From assembly GCA_036504815.1 (NCBI GenBank), contig DASXUN010000021.1:124001-188000 (forward strand): DNA of 64,000 nt, in the 5' to 3' direction. Within the stretch, counting starts at the first letter, position 1, and every line of letters begins with the position of its first letter. Shown one piece after another: positions 26,193 through 34,766 of the stretch. The position numbers and the translations under genes were made by a program. The stretch is from Gemmatimonadaceae bacterium. Lineage in GTDB: Bacteria; Gemmatimonadota; Gemmatimonadetes; Gemmatimonadales; Gemmatimonadaceae. Below the pieces are notes generated by a model. It had not been told where the DNA came from. It ran no database searches and was given only the letters and a program-made list of their open reading frames with translations.

Positions 26193-28576
26193 CCGCCCAC
26201 AGCCTCAGCACCGCCACGTCCGCGCGCACCGAGCGCCTGCGCCGCGAGAGCCTCGACGCCGTTCCGTCGCTCAGTGGCGAACGCGCCGCCCTCATCACCG
26301 CGTTCTACAAGGCCAACCTTGGTCGCTTCTCCGTGCCCGTGCTTCGGGCACGCAGTTTCTACGAGCTCTGCGACAAGAAGACCCTCTGGATGGGCGACGG
26401 GGAACTCATCGTCGGCGAACGTGGACCGGAGCCCAAGGCGGTCCCCACCTATCCGGAGCTGACCTGCCACAGCGCGGATGACCTGCGCATCCTCGATTCG
26501 CGCCCCAAGACCTCGTACAAGGTGGACGCGTCGGTCGTCGAGCTGTACGAGCGCGAGATCATCCCCTACTGGCACGGCCGTTCAGTGCGTGATGAGATGT
26601 TCGCGCAGTTGCCGCCGGAATGGCACGACGCCTACGCGGCCGGCTGCTTCACGGAGTTCATGGAGCAGCGCGCTCCCGGTCATACCGTTGCCGACGGGAA
26701 GCTCTATCGGAAGGGGATGCTCGACTTCAAGGTCGAGATCGCGCAGGCCATTGACGCACTCAATTTCGAACGCGACCCCGAGGCGCTCGACAGGCGCGAG
26801 CAGCTCCGCGCGATGTCCATCGCCTGCGATGCCGTCATGCGGTTTGCCGAGCGTCACGCCGATCTCGCCGCCGTCGAGGCGCTCACCACATCGGATGACG
26901 CGCGCCGCCTGGAGCTGCTCAAGATCGCCCAGGCCTGCCGGCACGTCCCGGCGCATGCCCCGCGCGATTTCCACGAGGCGCTCCAGTACTACTGGTTCTG
27001 CCACCTTGCCGTCATCACCGAGCTTAACGGCTGGGATGCCTTCTCCCCCGGGCATCTCGACCAGCATCTCGGCCCGTTCTACGAGGCGGGACTCGCCGAC
27101 GGCTTGCTCACGCCCGAATCGGCGCGCGAGCTGCTCGAGTGCTTCTTCATCAAGTTCAATAACCATACCGCGCCGCCCAAGGTGGGCGTGACGGCCGCCG
27201 AGAGCGGCACATACACCGACTTCGCGAACATCAATCTCGCCGGCCTCACGCGCGATGGAGCCGATGGGGCCAACGCGGTGACCCACCTCCTGCTCGACGT
27301 CATCGACGATTTCCACCTGCTGCAGCCCAGCAGCAACATGCAGGTCTCGCGCAAGACGCCTGATGCCGTGCTCAAGCACGCCCTGCGCGTCATCCGCAAC
27401 GGCTATGGCTTTCCCTCGCTCTTCAATGCCGACGCGGTGGTGGAAGAGCAGCTCCGGCAGGGCAAGACGCTCGAGGATGCGCGCGAGGGCGGCTGCTCGG
27501 GGTGCGTCGAAGTCGGCGCCTTCGGCAAGGAAGCGTACATCCTCACCGGCTACTTCAACCTGATGAAGATGCTGGAGCTCGCCCTGCACGACGGCTTCGA
27601 CGTGCGGACAGGCAAGTACGTCGGCGCGCGCACCGGCGATCCCGCATCGTTCGCGACCTGCGATGAACTGTTTGCCGCCTTCGAGGCACAGGTGCGGCAC
27701 GTGCTCGACATCAAGATCCGCGGCAACCAGCTCATCGAGCGGCTCTACGCCACGCGGATGCCGCACACTTTCCTGTCGGTCATCACCGACGATTGCATCG
27801 CGAGGGGCAAGGATTACAACGCGGGTGGCGCCCGCTACAACAACACCTTCATCCAGGCGGTCGGCATCGGCAGCATCACCGACTCGCTCGCGGCGCTCAA
27901 GGAGCTCGTCTACGACCGCGGTGACCTCCCGCTCGCGCGCTTCGTCGGCATTCTCGATGCCGACTTCGACGGCGAGGCCGTGCTGCGCCAGCGCCTGCTC
28001 AACAAGACCCACAAGTACGGCAACGACGACGAATACGCCGACGCCCTGATGACGCGTACCTTCCAGATGCTCTTCGGGGCCATCGACGGCCGCCCCAACA
28101 CCAAGGGCGGCGCCTATCGCCTGGAGATGCTTCCCACCACCTGCCATGTCTATTTCGGCGAGGTCTGCCTGGCGTCACCAGACGGCCGCCTGAAGGGACT
28201 GCCGGTCTCCGAGGGCATCTCTCCAGTGCAGGGTGCAGACAGGACGGGCCCGACCGCCGTGCTGAAGTCGGCGGCGAAGATGGATCACGTGAAGACCGGC
28301 GGCACGCTGCTCAACATGAAGTTCGCGCCGTCCCTCCTCGCGGGCGACAACGGCATCGACAACCTGCACAGCCTGGTCCGTTCGTACTTCAAGCTCGACG
28401 GGCATCACCTGCAGTTCAACGTCGTCACGGCCGACCTGCTGCGCGAAGCCAAGGCCAACCCCGCGGCGCATCGCGATCTCATCGTCCGCGTGGCGGGCTA
28501 CAGCGATTACTTCTGCGACCTTTCCGAAGCGCTGCAGGACGAGATCATCCGGCGTACCGAGCACACGGACTTCTAG
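26189..28576 (+). CDS. hypD: Trans-4-hydroxy-L-proline dehydratase (glycyl radical enzyme)
   Basis: 795 residues, a full-length pyruvate-formate-lyase-type glycyl radical enzyme. The thiyl Cys439 and general base Glu441 are in GCSGCVEVG, and the glycyl radical is Gly770 in RVAGYSDYF. Residues I recall as active-site in characterised HypD (His160, Asp278, Ser334, Asp339-Phe340, Cys434, Glu436, Tyr450, Thr645) are all present at a constant +5 offset: His165, Asp283, Ser339, Asp344-Phe345, Cys439, Glu441, Tyr455, Thr650. This supports HypD over glycerol, choline or propanediol eliminases. Reaction: trans-4-hydroxy-L-proline to pyrroline-5-carboxylate plus water, under anoxic conditions. No proC is visible nearby. 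A strong hairpin follows the stop. Confidence 0.88.
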   Translation: MTAHSLSTATSARTERLRRESLDAVPSLSGERAALITAFYKANLGRFSVPVLRARSFYELCDKKTLWMGDGELIVGERGPEPKAVPTYPELTCHSADDLRILDSRPKTSYKVDASVVELYEREIIPYWHGRSVRDEMFAQLPPEWHDAYAAGCFTEFMEQRAPGHTVADGKLYRKGMLDFKVEIAQAIDALNFERDPEALDRREQLRAMSIACDAVMRFAERHADLAAVEALTTSDDARRLELLKIAQACRHVPAHAPRDFHEALQYYWFCHLAVITELNGWDAFSPGHLDQHLGPFYEAGLADGLLTPESARELLECFFIKFNNHTAPPKVGVTAAESGTYTDFANINLAGLTRDGADGANAVTHLLLDVIDDFHLLQPSSNMQVSRKTPDAVLKHALRVIRNGYGFPSLFNADAVVEEQLRQGKTLEDAREGGCSGCVEVGAFGKEAYILTGYFNLMKMLELALHDGFDVRTGKYVGARTGDPASFATCDELFAAFEAQVRHVLDIKIRGNQLIERLYATRMPHTFLSVITDDCIARGKDYNAGGARYNNTFIQAVGIGSITDSLAALKELVYDRGDLPLARFVGILDADFDGEAVLRQRLLNKTHKYGNDDEYADALMTRTFQMLFGAIDGRPNTKGGAYRLEMLPTTCHVYFGEVCLASPDGRLKGLPVSEGISPVQGADRTGPTAVLKSAAKMDHVKTGGTLLNMKFAPSLLAGDNGIDNLHSLVRSYFKLDGHHLQFNVVTADLLREAKANPAAHRDLIVRVAGYSDYFCDLSEALQDEIIRRTEHTDF

Positions 28577-28581
28577 TCCGT

Positions 28582-28625
28582 GAGCGACGAAGGCCCCGGT
28601 GAAGCCACCGGGGCCTTCGTCGCTC
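28582..28625. terminator. Bidirectional terminator between hypD and the convergent hydrolase gene
   Basis: A perfect 20-bp stem (28582-28601 with 28606-28625) closes the four-base loop AAGC. It lies between two convergent stop codons and is G+C-rich through its centre. There is no strong T tract, so it probably acts as a large bidirectional hairpin. Confidence 0.85.
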
Positions 28626-28637
28626 CATGGAGCCCAG

Positions 28638-30731
28638 CTACCGCGGAATCACCGGCAGCCGCACCAGTGACGGATGCGCGGCGTCGTGGACGATCGTCTG
28701 GCGCGCGCTGACGAAAGTGCGCTCGCGCTCGTTATCGCCGCCGGTATTGAGGTTCCGGTCGTACTTCGGAAACGCCGCCGAGGCCACGGCCACGCGCAGT
28801 CGGTGGCCGGCGGGAATCACGATCCCGGTGTACCAGAGGTCGATGTCGTAGCGGTACACGGTCCCGGGCACGGGCAGCTTCGGCCGGTCGAACCCTTCGC
28901 GGAATCGCGCGCGCGCCACGCCATCCTGAATGCGCATCACCCGCCCATCCGGATGGACGTCAAGGAGCATCACGTTCCAGTCGGTGTCCTTGGCATCCGT
29001 CGCCGCGTACAGCGTGGCCGTCATCGGCCCCGTGATCTCCACCGCCTTCGCCAGCGGCGCCGTCGTGAACGTCAGCAGGTCCCGCCGCTCCGCATGGATG
29101 CGCGCGTAGTCTTCGTTCAGGCTGAGCTCGAGTTCGCGCGCATCGATGAGGTACGGCGTCGGCCGGCCCGGATCGTAGGTGAACGTATCCACCGGTTCGG
29201 CCCTGGGCGCGATCGTGTCGAGCGTGCCATCGCCGCCCCCGCCGTTGGCCTTGCCGCCGGAGTGCAGGTAGAAGTTCGTCCACGCGGTCCGGGCCAGCGG
29301 GAACTCCGCTTCCTTGCGCCAGCCGTTGTCTCCCATGATGAAGAGGTCCACCGGCGGCTCGCGGTCCACGCCGTTGTCGCGTCCCTTGAGATAATGGTCG
29401 AACCACCGGAGCTGCAGCATGCGCGAGTCGATGCGCGCCTGCGGGCCGAAGCTCCCGTTGACGTAATCGATCCCCTTGTGCGCGCCGGCGTCCATGAAGA
29501 GCCGCTGGAACGGTTTCCGCGACAGGGAATCCATGCCGAGCCAGTTGCGGATCGGGCCGCGTGAATCGTCCCACCACCCGCCGATGTGCAGCACCGGCAC
29601 GCGCACGCGATTTAGTCGCGCTTCGATACTTAATCGGCGCCAGTAGCGGTCCAGTTGCTGGTGGTCGAACCAGTCGTTCCAGTACGGCGGACGCCCGCAC
29701 CCCGCCTTGGGCGCGCTTTCGATCACCGGAAGCGTCCGAAACGCGCCCTCGACATCGAGGTTGCTCATGTCCGAGTTCGTCTCGCGCACCTGCGTCAGGC
29801 AGAGCCACGGGATGATCGTGGGCGAGAACACCATGTCGATGTACGGCACGATGCGCAGCGGATCGGCCGTGGACACCGCCGGCGCGATGGCCGTGAGATG
29901 CGGCGGCTGGGCGATGGCGGCATACCAGGCGTAGAGTCCCGGATTCGACCGTCCAATCATTCCCACCTGGCCGTTCGCCTTGGGCAGCCGGGCCGCCCAC
30001 TCCACGGCGTCGTAGCCGTCCTGTTCCTGCCGGTCGTTGGGATCGAGCACCCCTGCCGAACCGCCCCGGCCGCGCACGTCCTGCTTTACATAGATGTAGC
30101 CGCGCGAGGCCCAGAACACCGCCGCCGCACTGTCGATGCGCAGGTACGGTGTGCGCTCCATGACGACCCCGAACGGTCCGTTCCCGACCGGCAGTCCGAC
30201 AAAGTTCATCAGCACGGTGCCATCGCGCGCCTTCATTGGCATGGCCGGATCGATGCGCACGGCGAAAGTCGAGTCCGAGACATCGCCCGGCCAGAGCCGG
30301 TAGAACGGCTCGAACTCCGGCGGCGACGAGCGTCGCACGAACCAGATGCGCTGCGTCGCATCTTTTCCGCGATAGTACTGCCCGGCAATGGTGTCCCCGC
30401 CGATGCGGGCACGAATCGACGTCCCCGGCGCGAGGTCAATGAGGACGGAATCGCCCTGTACGACGATGCCGTGGATGCCCTCCATCGGCTGCCCGCTGCG
30501 CCGCTTGAGCCAGGCCCCGGCCGTGTCCGCCCCTTCAAAGTGCGCGAATCCCATCCGCCGCAGGGCATCAAACCCGCCGCTCGGCTTGGCGCCCAGCATC
30601 CGGTAGTAGTCCCAGTCTCCACGCAGGCCCGCGGCGCGATCCCCGCATCCCGCGAGCATCACCAGGAACATCGTCGCGCCGATCATCGCGGCGTGAGGAA
30701 CGTGTCGCAGCCTCGGGGGCATTGGTCGCAT
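28638..30731 (-). CDS. CocE/NonD (S15 Xaa-Pro dipeptidyl-peptidase-like) hydrolase, lipoprotein
   Basis: 697 residues with a lipobox-type N-terminus (MFLVMLAGCGD). After an extra N-terminal region of about 150 residues comes the alpha/beta-hydrolase: ERTPYLR, oxyanion region RGYIYVKQDVRGRGGS, nucleophile Ser in GMIGRSNPG, Asp in GGWWDDSRG and His in DAGAHKG. The C-terminal X-Pro dipeptidyl-peptidase jelly roll ends near LRVAVASAAFPKYDRNLNTGG. Family activities range from cocaine and amino-acid esters to Xaa-Pro dipeptides. ATG 30731 was chosen for its GGAGG six bases upstream. It is convergent to hypD; an Xaa-Pro role would suit hydroxyproline-rich peptides but is not proven. Confidence 0.85.
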   Translation of the reverse strand: MRPMPPRLRHVPHAAMIGATMFLVMLAGCGDRAAGLRGDWDYYRMLGAKPSGGFDALRRMGFAHFEGADTAGAWLKRRSGQPMEGIHGIVVQGDSVLIDLAPGTSIRARIGGDTIAGQYYRGKDATQRIWFVRRSSPPEFEPFYRLWPGDVSDSTFAVRIDPAMPMKARDGTVLMNFVGLPVGNGPFGVVMERTPYLRIDSAAAVFWASRGYIYVKQDVRGRGGSAGVLDPNDRQEQDGYDAVEWAARLPKANGQVGMIGRSNPGLYAWYAAIAQPPHLTAIAPAVSTADPLRIVPYIDMVFSPTIIPWLCLTQVRETNSDMSNLDVEGAFRTLPVIESAPKAGCGRPPYWNDWFDHQQLDRYWRRLSIEARLNRVRVPVLHIGGWWDDSRGPIRNWLGMDSLSRKPFQRLFMDAGAHKGIDYVNGSFGPQARIDSRMLQLRWFDHYLKGRDNGVDREPPVDLFIMGDNGWRKEAEFPLARTAWTNFYLHSGGKANGGGGDGTLDTIAPRAEPVDTFTYDPGRPTPYLIDARELELSLNEDYARIHAERRDLLTFTTAPLAKAVEITGPMTATLYAATDAKDTDWNVMLLDVHPDGRVMRIQDGVARARFREGFDRPKLPVPGTVYRYDIDLWYTGIVIPAGHRLRVAVASAAFPKYDRNLNTGGDNERERTFVSARQTIVHDAAHPSLVRLPVIPR

Positions 30732-30876
30732 GGAATCCTCCGTTCGGGAGAGTCTGCATGCGGAGCGCATCCGCGGCAACTCGTCACGCCGCGCCGCGTG
30801 CACGTGGCGTCATGCGTAGCCCACGCGCATACTATCTCGCACCACGCTTCTTCTTCCCCCGCGAACGGATGGCCTC

Positions 30877-31587
30877 GTGCGCATCAGCGACATGAACTGG
30901 ATGCAGGTGGAGGAGTACCTGACGCGCGATGACCGCGCCGTCCTTCCCCTCGGATCCACGGAACAGCATTCATACCTGCGGCTCACGGTGGACGCCATTC
31001 TTCCGGAGCGCGTTGCCGCCGAGGCCGCCGAACCGCTTGGCATTCCGGTCTTCCCGGCCCTCCCCTACGGCGTCACGCCGTACTTTCGGGAATTCCCGGG
31101 CACCATCTCGCTGCGGGTCGAGACGCACCTGCGCGTCGTGGGCGACATTCTCGATTCGATGGCGCACAGCGGGTTCCGGCGCATCCTCATCGTCAACGGT
31201 CACGGTGGCAACGGCGCCGTGCAGCAGTTCGCGCAGGAATGGGCAGCCGGTCATCCGGGATGCCGGGTGATCTTCCACAATTGGTGGAATGCACCGGCTA
31301 CCTGGGCCAAGGTGCAGGCCATTGATCCCGTTGCCTCGCACGGTTCGTGGATGGAGAACTTTCCGTGGACGCGCATTCCTGCCGTCACGATGCCAACCAC
31401 GCAGCGACTGATGGTGGACATGGCACGCCTTCGTCTCCTCGATCCGCTCGCCTTGCGTCAGTACCTCGGCGATGGCAACTACGGCGGCTTCTACCAGCGC
31501 TCCGACGACGAACTGCTCGCCCTCTGGCAGGTGGCCGTTGAGGAAACACGTGCCCTCCTCACCGGCGCGTGGGGCGAACCCTCCTAG
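30877..31587 (+). CDS. Creatininase-family amidohydrolase
   Basis: 236 residues with the metal-site motifs of the family: PLGSTEQHSYLRLTVDA (Glu, His, Asp ligands) and LIVNGHGGNGAVQQF (His ligand). Members open cyclic amides (creatinine) or act on formamide-type and small cyclic substrates, so the substrate here is open. The GTG at 30877 is used; ATG 30892 is an alternative. It is first in a run of five same-strand genes with gaps of no more than 11 bp, transcribed divergently from the lipoprotein hydrolase across 145 bp. Confidence 0.82.
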   Translation: MRISDMNWMQVEEYLTRDDRAVLPLGSTEQHSYLRLTVDAILPERVAAEAAEPLGIPVFPALPYGVTPYFREFPGTISLRVETHLRVVGDILDSMAHSGFRRILIVNGHGGNGAVQQFAQEWAAGHPGCRVIFHNWWNAPATWAKVQAIDPVASHGSWMENFPWTRIPAVTMPTTQRLMVDMARLRLLDPLALRQYLGDGNYGGFYQRSDDELLALWQVAVEETRALLTGAWGEPS

Positions 31588-31598
31588 GGAACTTCGAT

Positions 31599-32615
31599 AT
31601 GCGATGCCTGATCTGGGGCGCGGGGGCCATCGGCGGCACCCTTGGCGCCTTCCTCGCCCGGAAAGGGCACGACGTCACGTTGGTGGACGCGGTCGCCGAG
31701 CACGTGCATGCCATCAACGCGCACGGATTGCGCATCACCGGGCCGATTGACGCATTCACCCAGGCGGTCCCGGCCTTCACGCCGGACACGGTGCAGGGTG
31801 AGTGGGAGACCATCATTCTCGCCACCAAGGCGCATCATACGGAGGGCGCCGCAACAGCGCTGCGGCCGCACCTTGGCGAAAACGGATGCGTGGTCTCCGC
31901 GCAAAATGGACTCAACGAACTCACCATTGCCGGGATCGTCGGTGCGCCGCGTACGGTGGGCGCGTTCGTGAACTTTGGTGCGGATTACCTGGAACCCGGC
32001 GTCGTGCACTACGGCGGCCGGGCCGCGAACGTGCTTGGCGAAATCGACGGCCGCATCACCCCGCGCATCCATGCCATTCACCAGGCGTGGCTCGATTTCG
32101 AGGAGCGCGCGATCGTCACGACGAACATCTTCGGCTACTTGTGGGGCAAGCAGGCGTACGGCGCCATGCTCTTCGCCACTGCGCTGACGAACGAGTCAAT
32201 CGCCGATGCCCTCGCACTCCCGGCGTACCGTCCGCTCTACATCGCGCTGGCACGCGAGATCCTGGCCGTCGCCGCCGCGCGGAGCGTGACGCCTGAGGGC
32301 TTCGATGGCTTCTCCCCCGCGGCGTACCTTCCCGCTGCGCCGCCGGGCGCCGCCGCGCAATCGCTCGATGGATTGGTCGCCCACAATCGCACCTCGGCAA
32401 AGACGCACAGCGGCATCTGGCGCGACCTTGCGGTGCGCAAGCGCCGCACCGAGGTGGATGCCCAGTTGGGCATCGTGGTCACCCTCGGCGCGGAAGCCGG
32501 CGTGCCGACGCCCATCACCGCACGCCTGGTATCGCTCATTCACGACATCGAGAATGGCGTCCGCGAGCAGTCGCTCGACACGCTCGACGCGCTCAACGAC
32601 GCCGAACCGAACTGA
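31599..32615 (+). CDS. PanE/ApbA-family 2-dehydropantoate 2-reductase-like protein
   Basis: 338 residues. The N-terminal Rossmann fold begins CLIWGAGAIGGTLGAFLARKGHDV (NADP-binding GxGxxG), followed by IILATKAHHTEGA and SAQNGLNE, which match the ketopantoate reductase core. The C-terminal helical domain begins after TTNIFGYLWGKQAYGAMLFATAL. The ATG at 31599 follows the creatininase stop by 11 bp with AGGGA upstream. Because it sits in a catabolic operon and not with panB or panC, it more likely reduces another 2-oxo acid (inference). Confidence 0.82.
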   Translation: MRCLIWGAGAIGGTLGAFLARKGHDVTLVDAVAEHVHAINAHGLRITGPIDAFTQAVPAFTPDTVQGEWETIILATKAHHTEGAATALRPHLGENGCVVSAQNGLNELTIAGIVGAPRTVGAFVNFGADYLEPGVVHYGGRAANVLGEIDGRITPRIHAIHQAWLDFEERAIVTTNIFGYLWGKQAYGAMLFATALTNESIADALALPAYRPLYIALAREILAVAAARSVTPEGFDGFSPAAYLPAAPPGAAAQSLDGLVAHNRTSAKTHSGIWRDLAVRKRRTEVDAQLGIVVTLGAEAGVPTPITARLVSLIHDIENGVREQSLDTLDALNDAEPN

Positions 32616-32622
32616 GGCAACA

Positions 32623-33390
32623 ATGCATCCTGATTTCAGCGGCAAGACCGCCATCGTCACCGGCGCCGCGCACGGTTTCGGGCGAGCCATCAGCCTCGCC
32701 CTCGCCGCTCGCGGCGCTCACGTCTGGGGGTGTGACCTGCTCGCCGATGAGTTGCGCGAGACACAGCGCCTCTGCGTCGCGGCCGGTGGAGCCTGCGACG
32801 TGCGCCCGCTGGACGTGCGCGACAAGCCCGCGGTCGATGCATTCGTCGCCGAGGCGGCCCGAACGTCTGGCGCCGTGCACATCCTCGTCAACAACGCGGG
32901 CGGAGTTATCGGGCAGGTGGGACGGCCGCTCGAAGAAATCACGCCCGGAGAGTGGAGCGTCATCTTCGACGTCAACGTCACGGCGGCGTTCTACTTCGCG
33001 CAGGCGGTGGCTCCCGGCATGAAAGCGGCGCGCCGCGGCCGCATCATCAACATCTCGAGCGGCGCGGGCCTCGGCATCAGCCTGACCGGCATCCAGGCCT
33101 ACGCGTCCGCGAAGGCGGCGCAGATCGGCCTGACACGCCAGTTGGCGCACGAACTAGGTCCGTGGGGCATCACGGTCAACAACGTTGCGCCCGGATTCGT
33201 GCGCTGCAATCCGTCGACGGAACGGCAGTGGGAGTCATACGGCCCCGAAGGCCAGCGCGCGATCATCGAGCGCATCGCGCTCAAGCGGCTCGGCACTCCC
33301 GAGGACATCGCCTACGGGGTGCTCTGCTTCGCCGCCGATGAGGCGGGTTGGATCACGGGTCAGGTGCTGTCGGTGGACGGAGGCCGGTAA
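32623..33390 (+). CDS. Short-chain dehydrogenase/reductase (SDR, FabG-like)
   Basis: 255 residues of a classical SDR: cofactor loop TGAAHGFGRAI, NNAGG, catalytic Ser in NISSGAGLG, YASAK (Tyr-x3-Lys), APGFVRCNPSTERQW and the C-terminal ITGQVLSVDGG. The ATG at 32623 has GAGG six bases upstream. The stop overlaps the M20 peptidase start by one base. The substrate is an alcohol or ketone that cannot be specified. Confidence 0.88.
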   Translation: MHPDFSGKTAIVTGAAHGFGRAISLALAARGAHVWGCDLLADELRETQRLCVAAGGACDVRPLDVRDKPAVDAFVAEAARTSGAVHILVNNAGGVIGQVGRPLEEITPGEWSVIFDVNVTAAFYFAQAVAPGMKAARRGRIINISSGAGLGISLTGIQAYASAKAAQIGLTRQLAHELGPWGITVNNVAPGFVRCNPSTERQWESYGPEGQRAIIERIALKRLGTPEDIAYGVLCFAADEAGWITGQVLSVDGGR

Positions 33391-34766
33391 TGTCCATGGA
33401 GAAGGTTCTCGCGCACCTGCAGGCGAATCACCAGCGCATCTTTGACGAACTGGTGGCATTTGCCTCGATTCCGAGTGTCAGCACCGACCCGGCACATGCG
33501 GCCGATATGACCGCTGCTGCGGAGTGGGTCAAACGGACGCTGTCCGCCGCCGGACCAATCACCGTGCGCGTCATGCCGACGCCGCGGAATCCGGTCATCT
33601 ATGGCGAATGGCTCGGCGCGCCCGGCAAGCCGACCGTGCTCGTCTATGGCCACTACGACGTCCAGCCTCCCGACCCGCTTGAGAAATGGACGACGCCGCC
33701 GTTCACGCCGACGTTGCGCGATGGCAAGCTCTTTGCACGCGGAGTCTCCGATGACAAGGGGCCGATGCTGATCCCCATCAAGGTTGCGGAGGCGTTCTTC
33801 GCGGCGGGAGCGCCGCCCCTCAACCTGAAGTTCCTCTTCGAGGGGGAAGAAGAGATCGGCAGTCCCAGTCTTGAGCCGTTCATCGCCGCGAACCTCGGCC
33901 TGCTGAAGGCCGATCTTGTCCTCTCGGCCGACGGCGCCATGTGGCGTCCCACGGAGCCTTCGCTCACCGTGGCCAGCCGCGGGCTCGCCGGGCTCAACTT
34001 CACGCTCACCGCGGCAACTAAGGATCTGCACTCCGGACGGCACGGCGGAAGCGTCGCCAATCCGCTGCACGCCATGGCTCAGCTCGTCGCATCGCTGCAT
34101 CACCCCGACGGCCGCATTGCCGTGGACGGCTTCTATGATGCGGTGCGTGCGTTGAGCGCCGCCGAACGCGCCGCCATCGCGGCCATTCCGTTTGATGACG
34201 CCGAGTATCTCGCGCAGGTCGGTGCGCCGCTGGGGTATGGCGAACCGGGATACACGCTCCTTGAGCGGCAGTGGACGCGGCCAACCCTGGAAGTGAACGG
34301 CATGTGGGGCGGCTACGAGGGTCCCGGCCAGAAGACGGTCATTCCCTGCGAGGCGCACGCCAAGATCACCTGCCGGCTGGTGCCAGATCAGGACCCTGAT
34401 GCGATTGTGGCGTGCTTGATTCGCCACCTTCAGTCGCGCGTGCCGCCCGGTACGCGGCTCCTCGTGACGCCCGGCGATCACGGCACGCCCGCTGCACACA
34501 TTGCGACGGACCATCCTGCGCTGAAGGCCGCGGCCTCTGCGCTGCACGCCGTCTACGGTTCGACGCCGCTGATCGTGCGCATGGGTGCCACGGTGCCGAT
34601 CATGGAGCTGTTCAAGCGGCTCATGGGCATCGATACCGTGTACTTCTCGTTCTCGACGTCCGACGAGGACTATCACGCCCCCAACGAATTCTTCCGCGTG
34701 CGCCGGCTGCACGAGGGGCTCGAGGCGTGGGCACGATGCTGGGACCTTCTCGCCCGGGAGACCTGA
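33390..34766 (+). CDS. M20-family metallopeptidase (dipeptidase/ArgE-like)
   Basis: 458 residues with metal ligands in VYGHYDVQPPD, the catalytic Glu pair in EGEEEIGSPS, LSADGAMW, and the terminal His in DEDYHAPNEFF. The lid/dimerisation domain is interrupted by DLHSGRHGGSVANP. It most resembles the M20 dipeptidase/CNDP-like group that cleaves dipeptides or N-acyl amino acids in the cytoplasm. The ATG at 33390 overlaps the SDR stop by one base and has GGAGG upstream. Its stop overlaps the permease ATG (TGATG). Confidence 0.87.
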   Translation: MSMEKVLAHLQANHQRIFDELVAFASIPSVSTDPAHAADMTAAAEWVKRTLSAAGPITVRVMPTPRNPVIYGEWLGAPGKPTVLVYGHYDVQPPDPLEKWTTPPFTPTLRDGKLFARGVSDDKGPMLIPIKVAEAFFAAGAPPLNLKFLFEGEEEIGSPSLEPFIAANLGLLKADLVLSADGAMWRPTEPSLTVASRGLAGLNFTLTAATKDLHSGRHGGSVANPLHAMAQLVASLHHPDGRIAVDGFYDAVRALSAAERAAIAAIPFDDAEYLAQVGAPLGYGEPGYTLLERQWTRPTLEVNGMWGGYEGPGQKTVIPCEAHAKITCRLVPDQDPDAIVACLIRHLQSRVPPGTRLLVTPGDHGTPAAHIATDHPALKAAASALHAVYGSTPLIVRMGATVPIMELFKRLMGIDTVYFSFSTSDEDYHAPNEFFRVRRLHEGLEAWARCWDLLARET

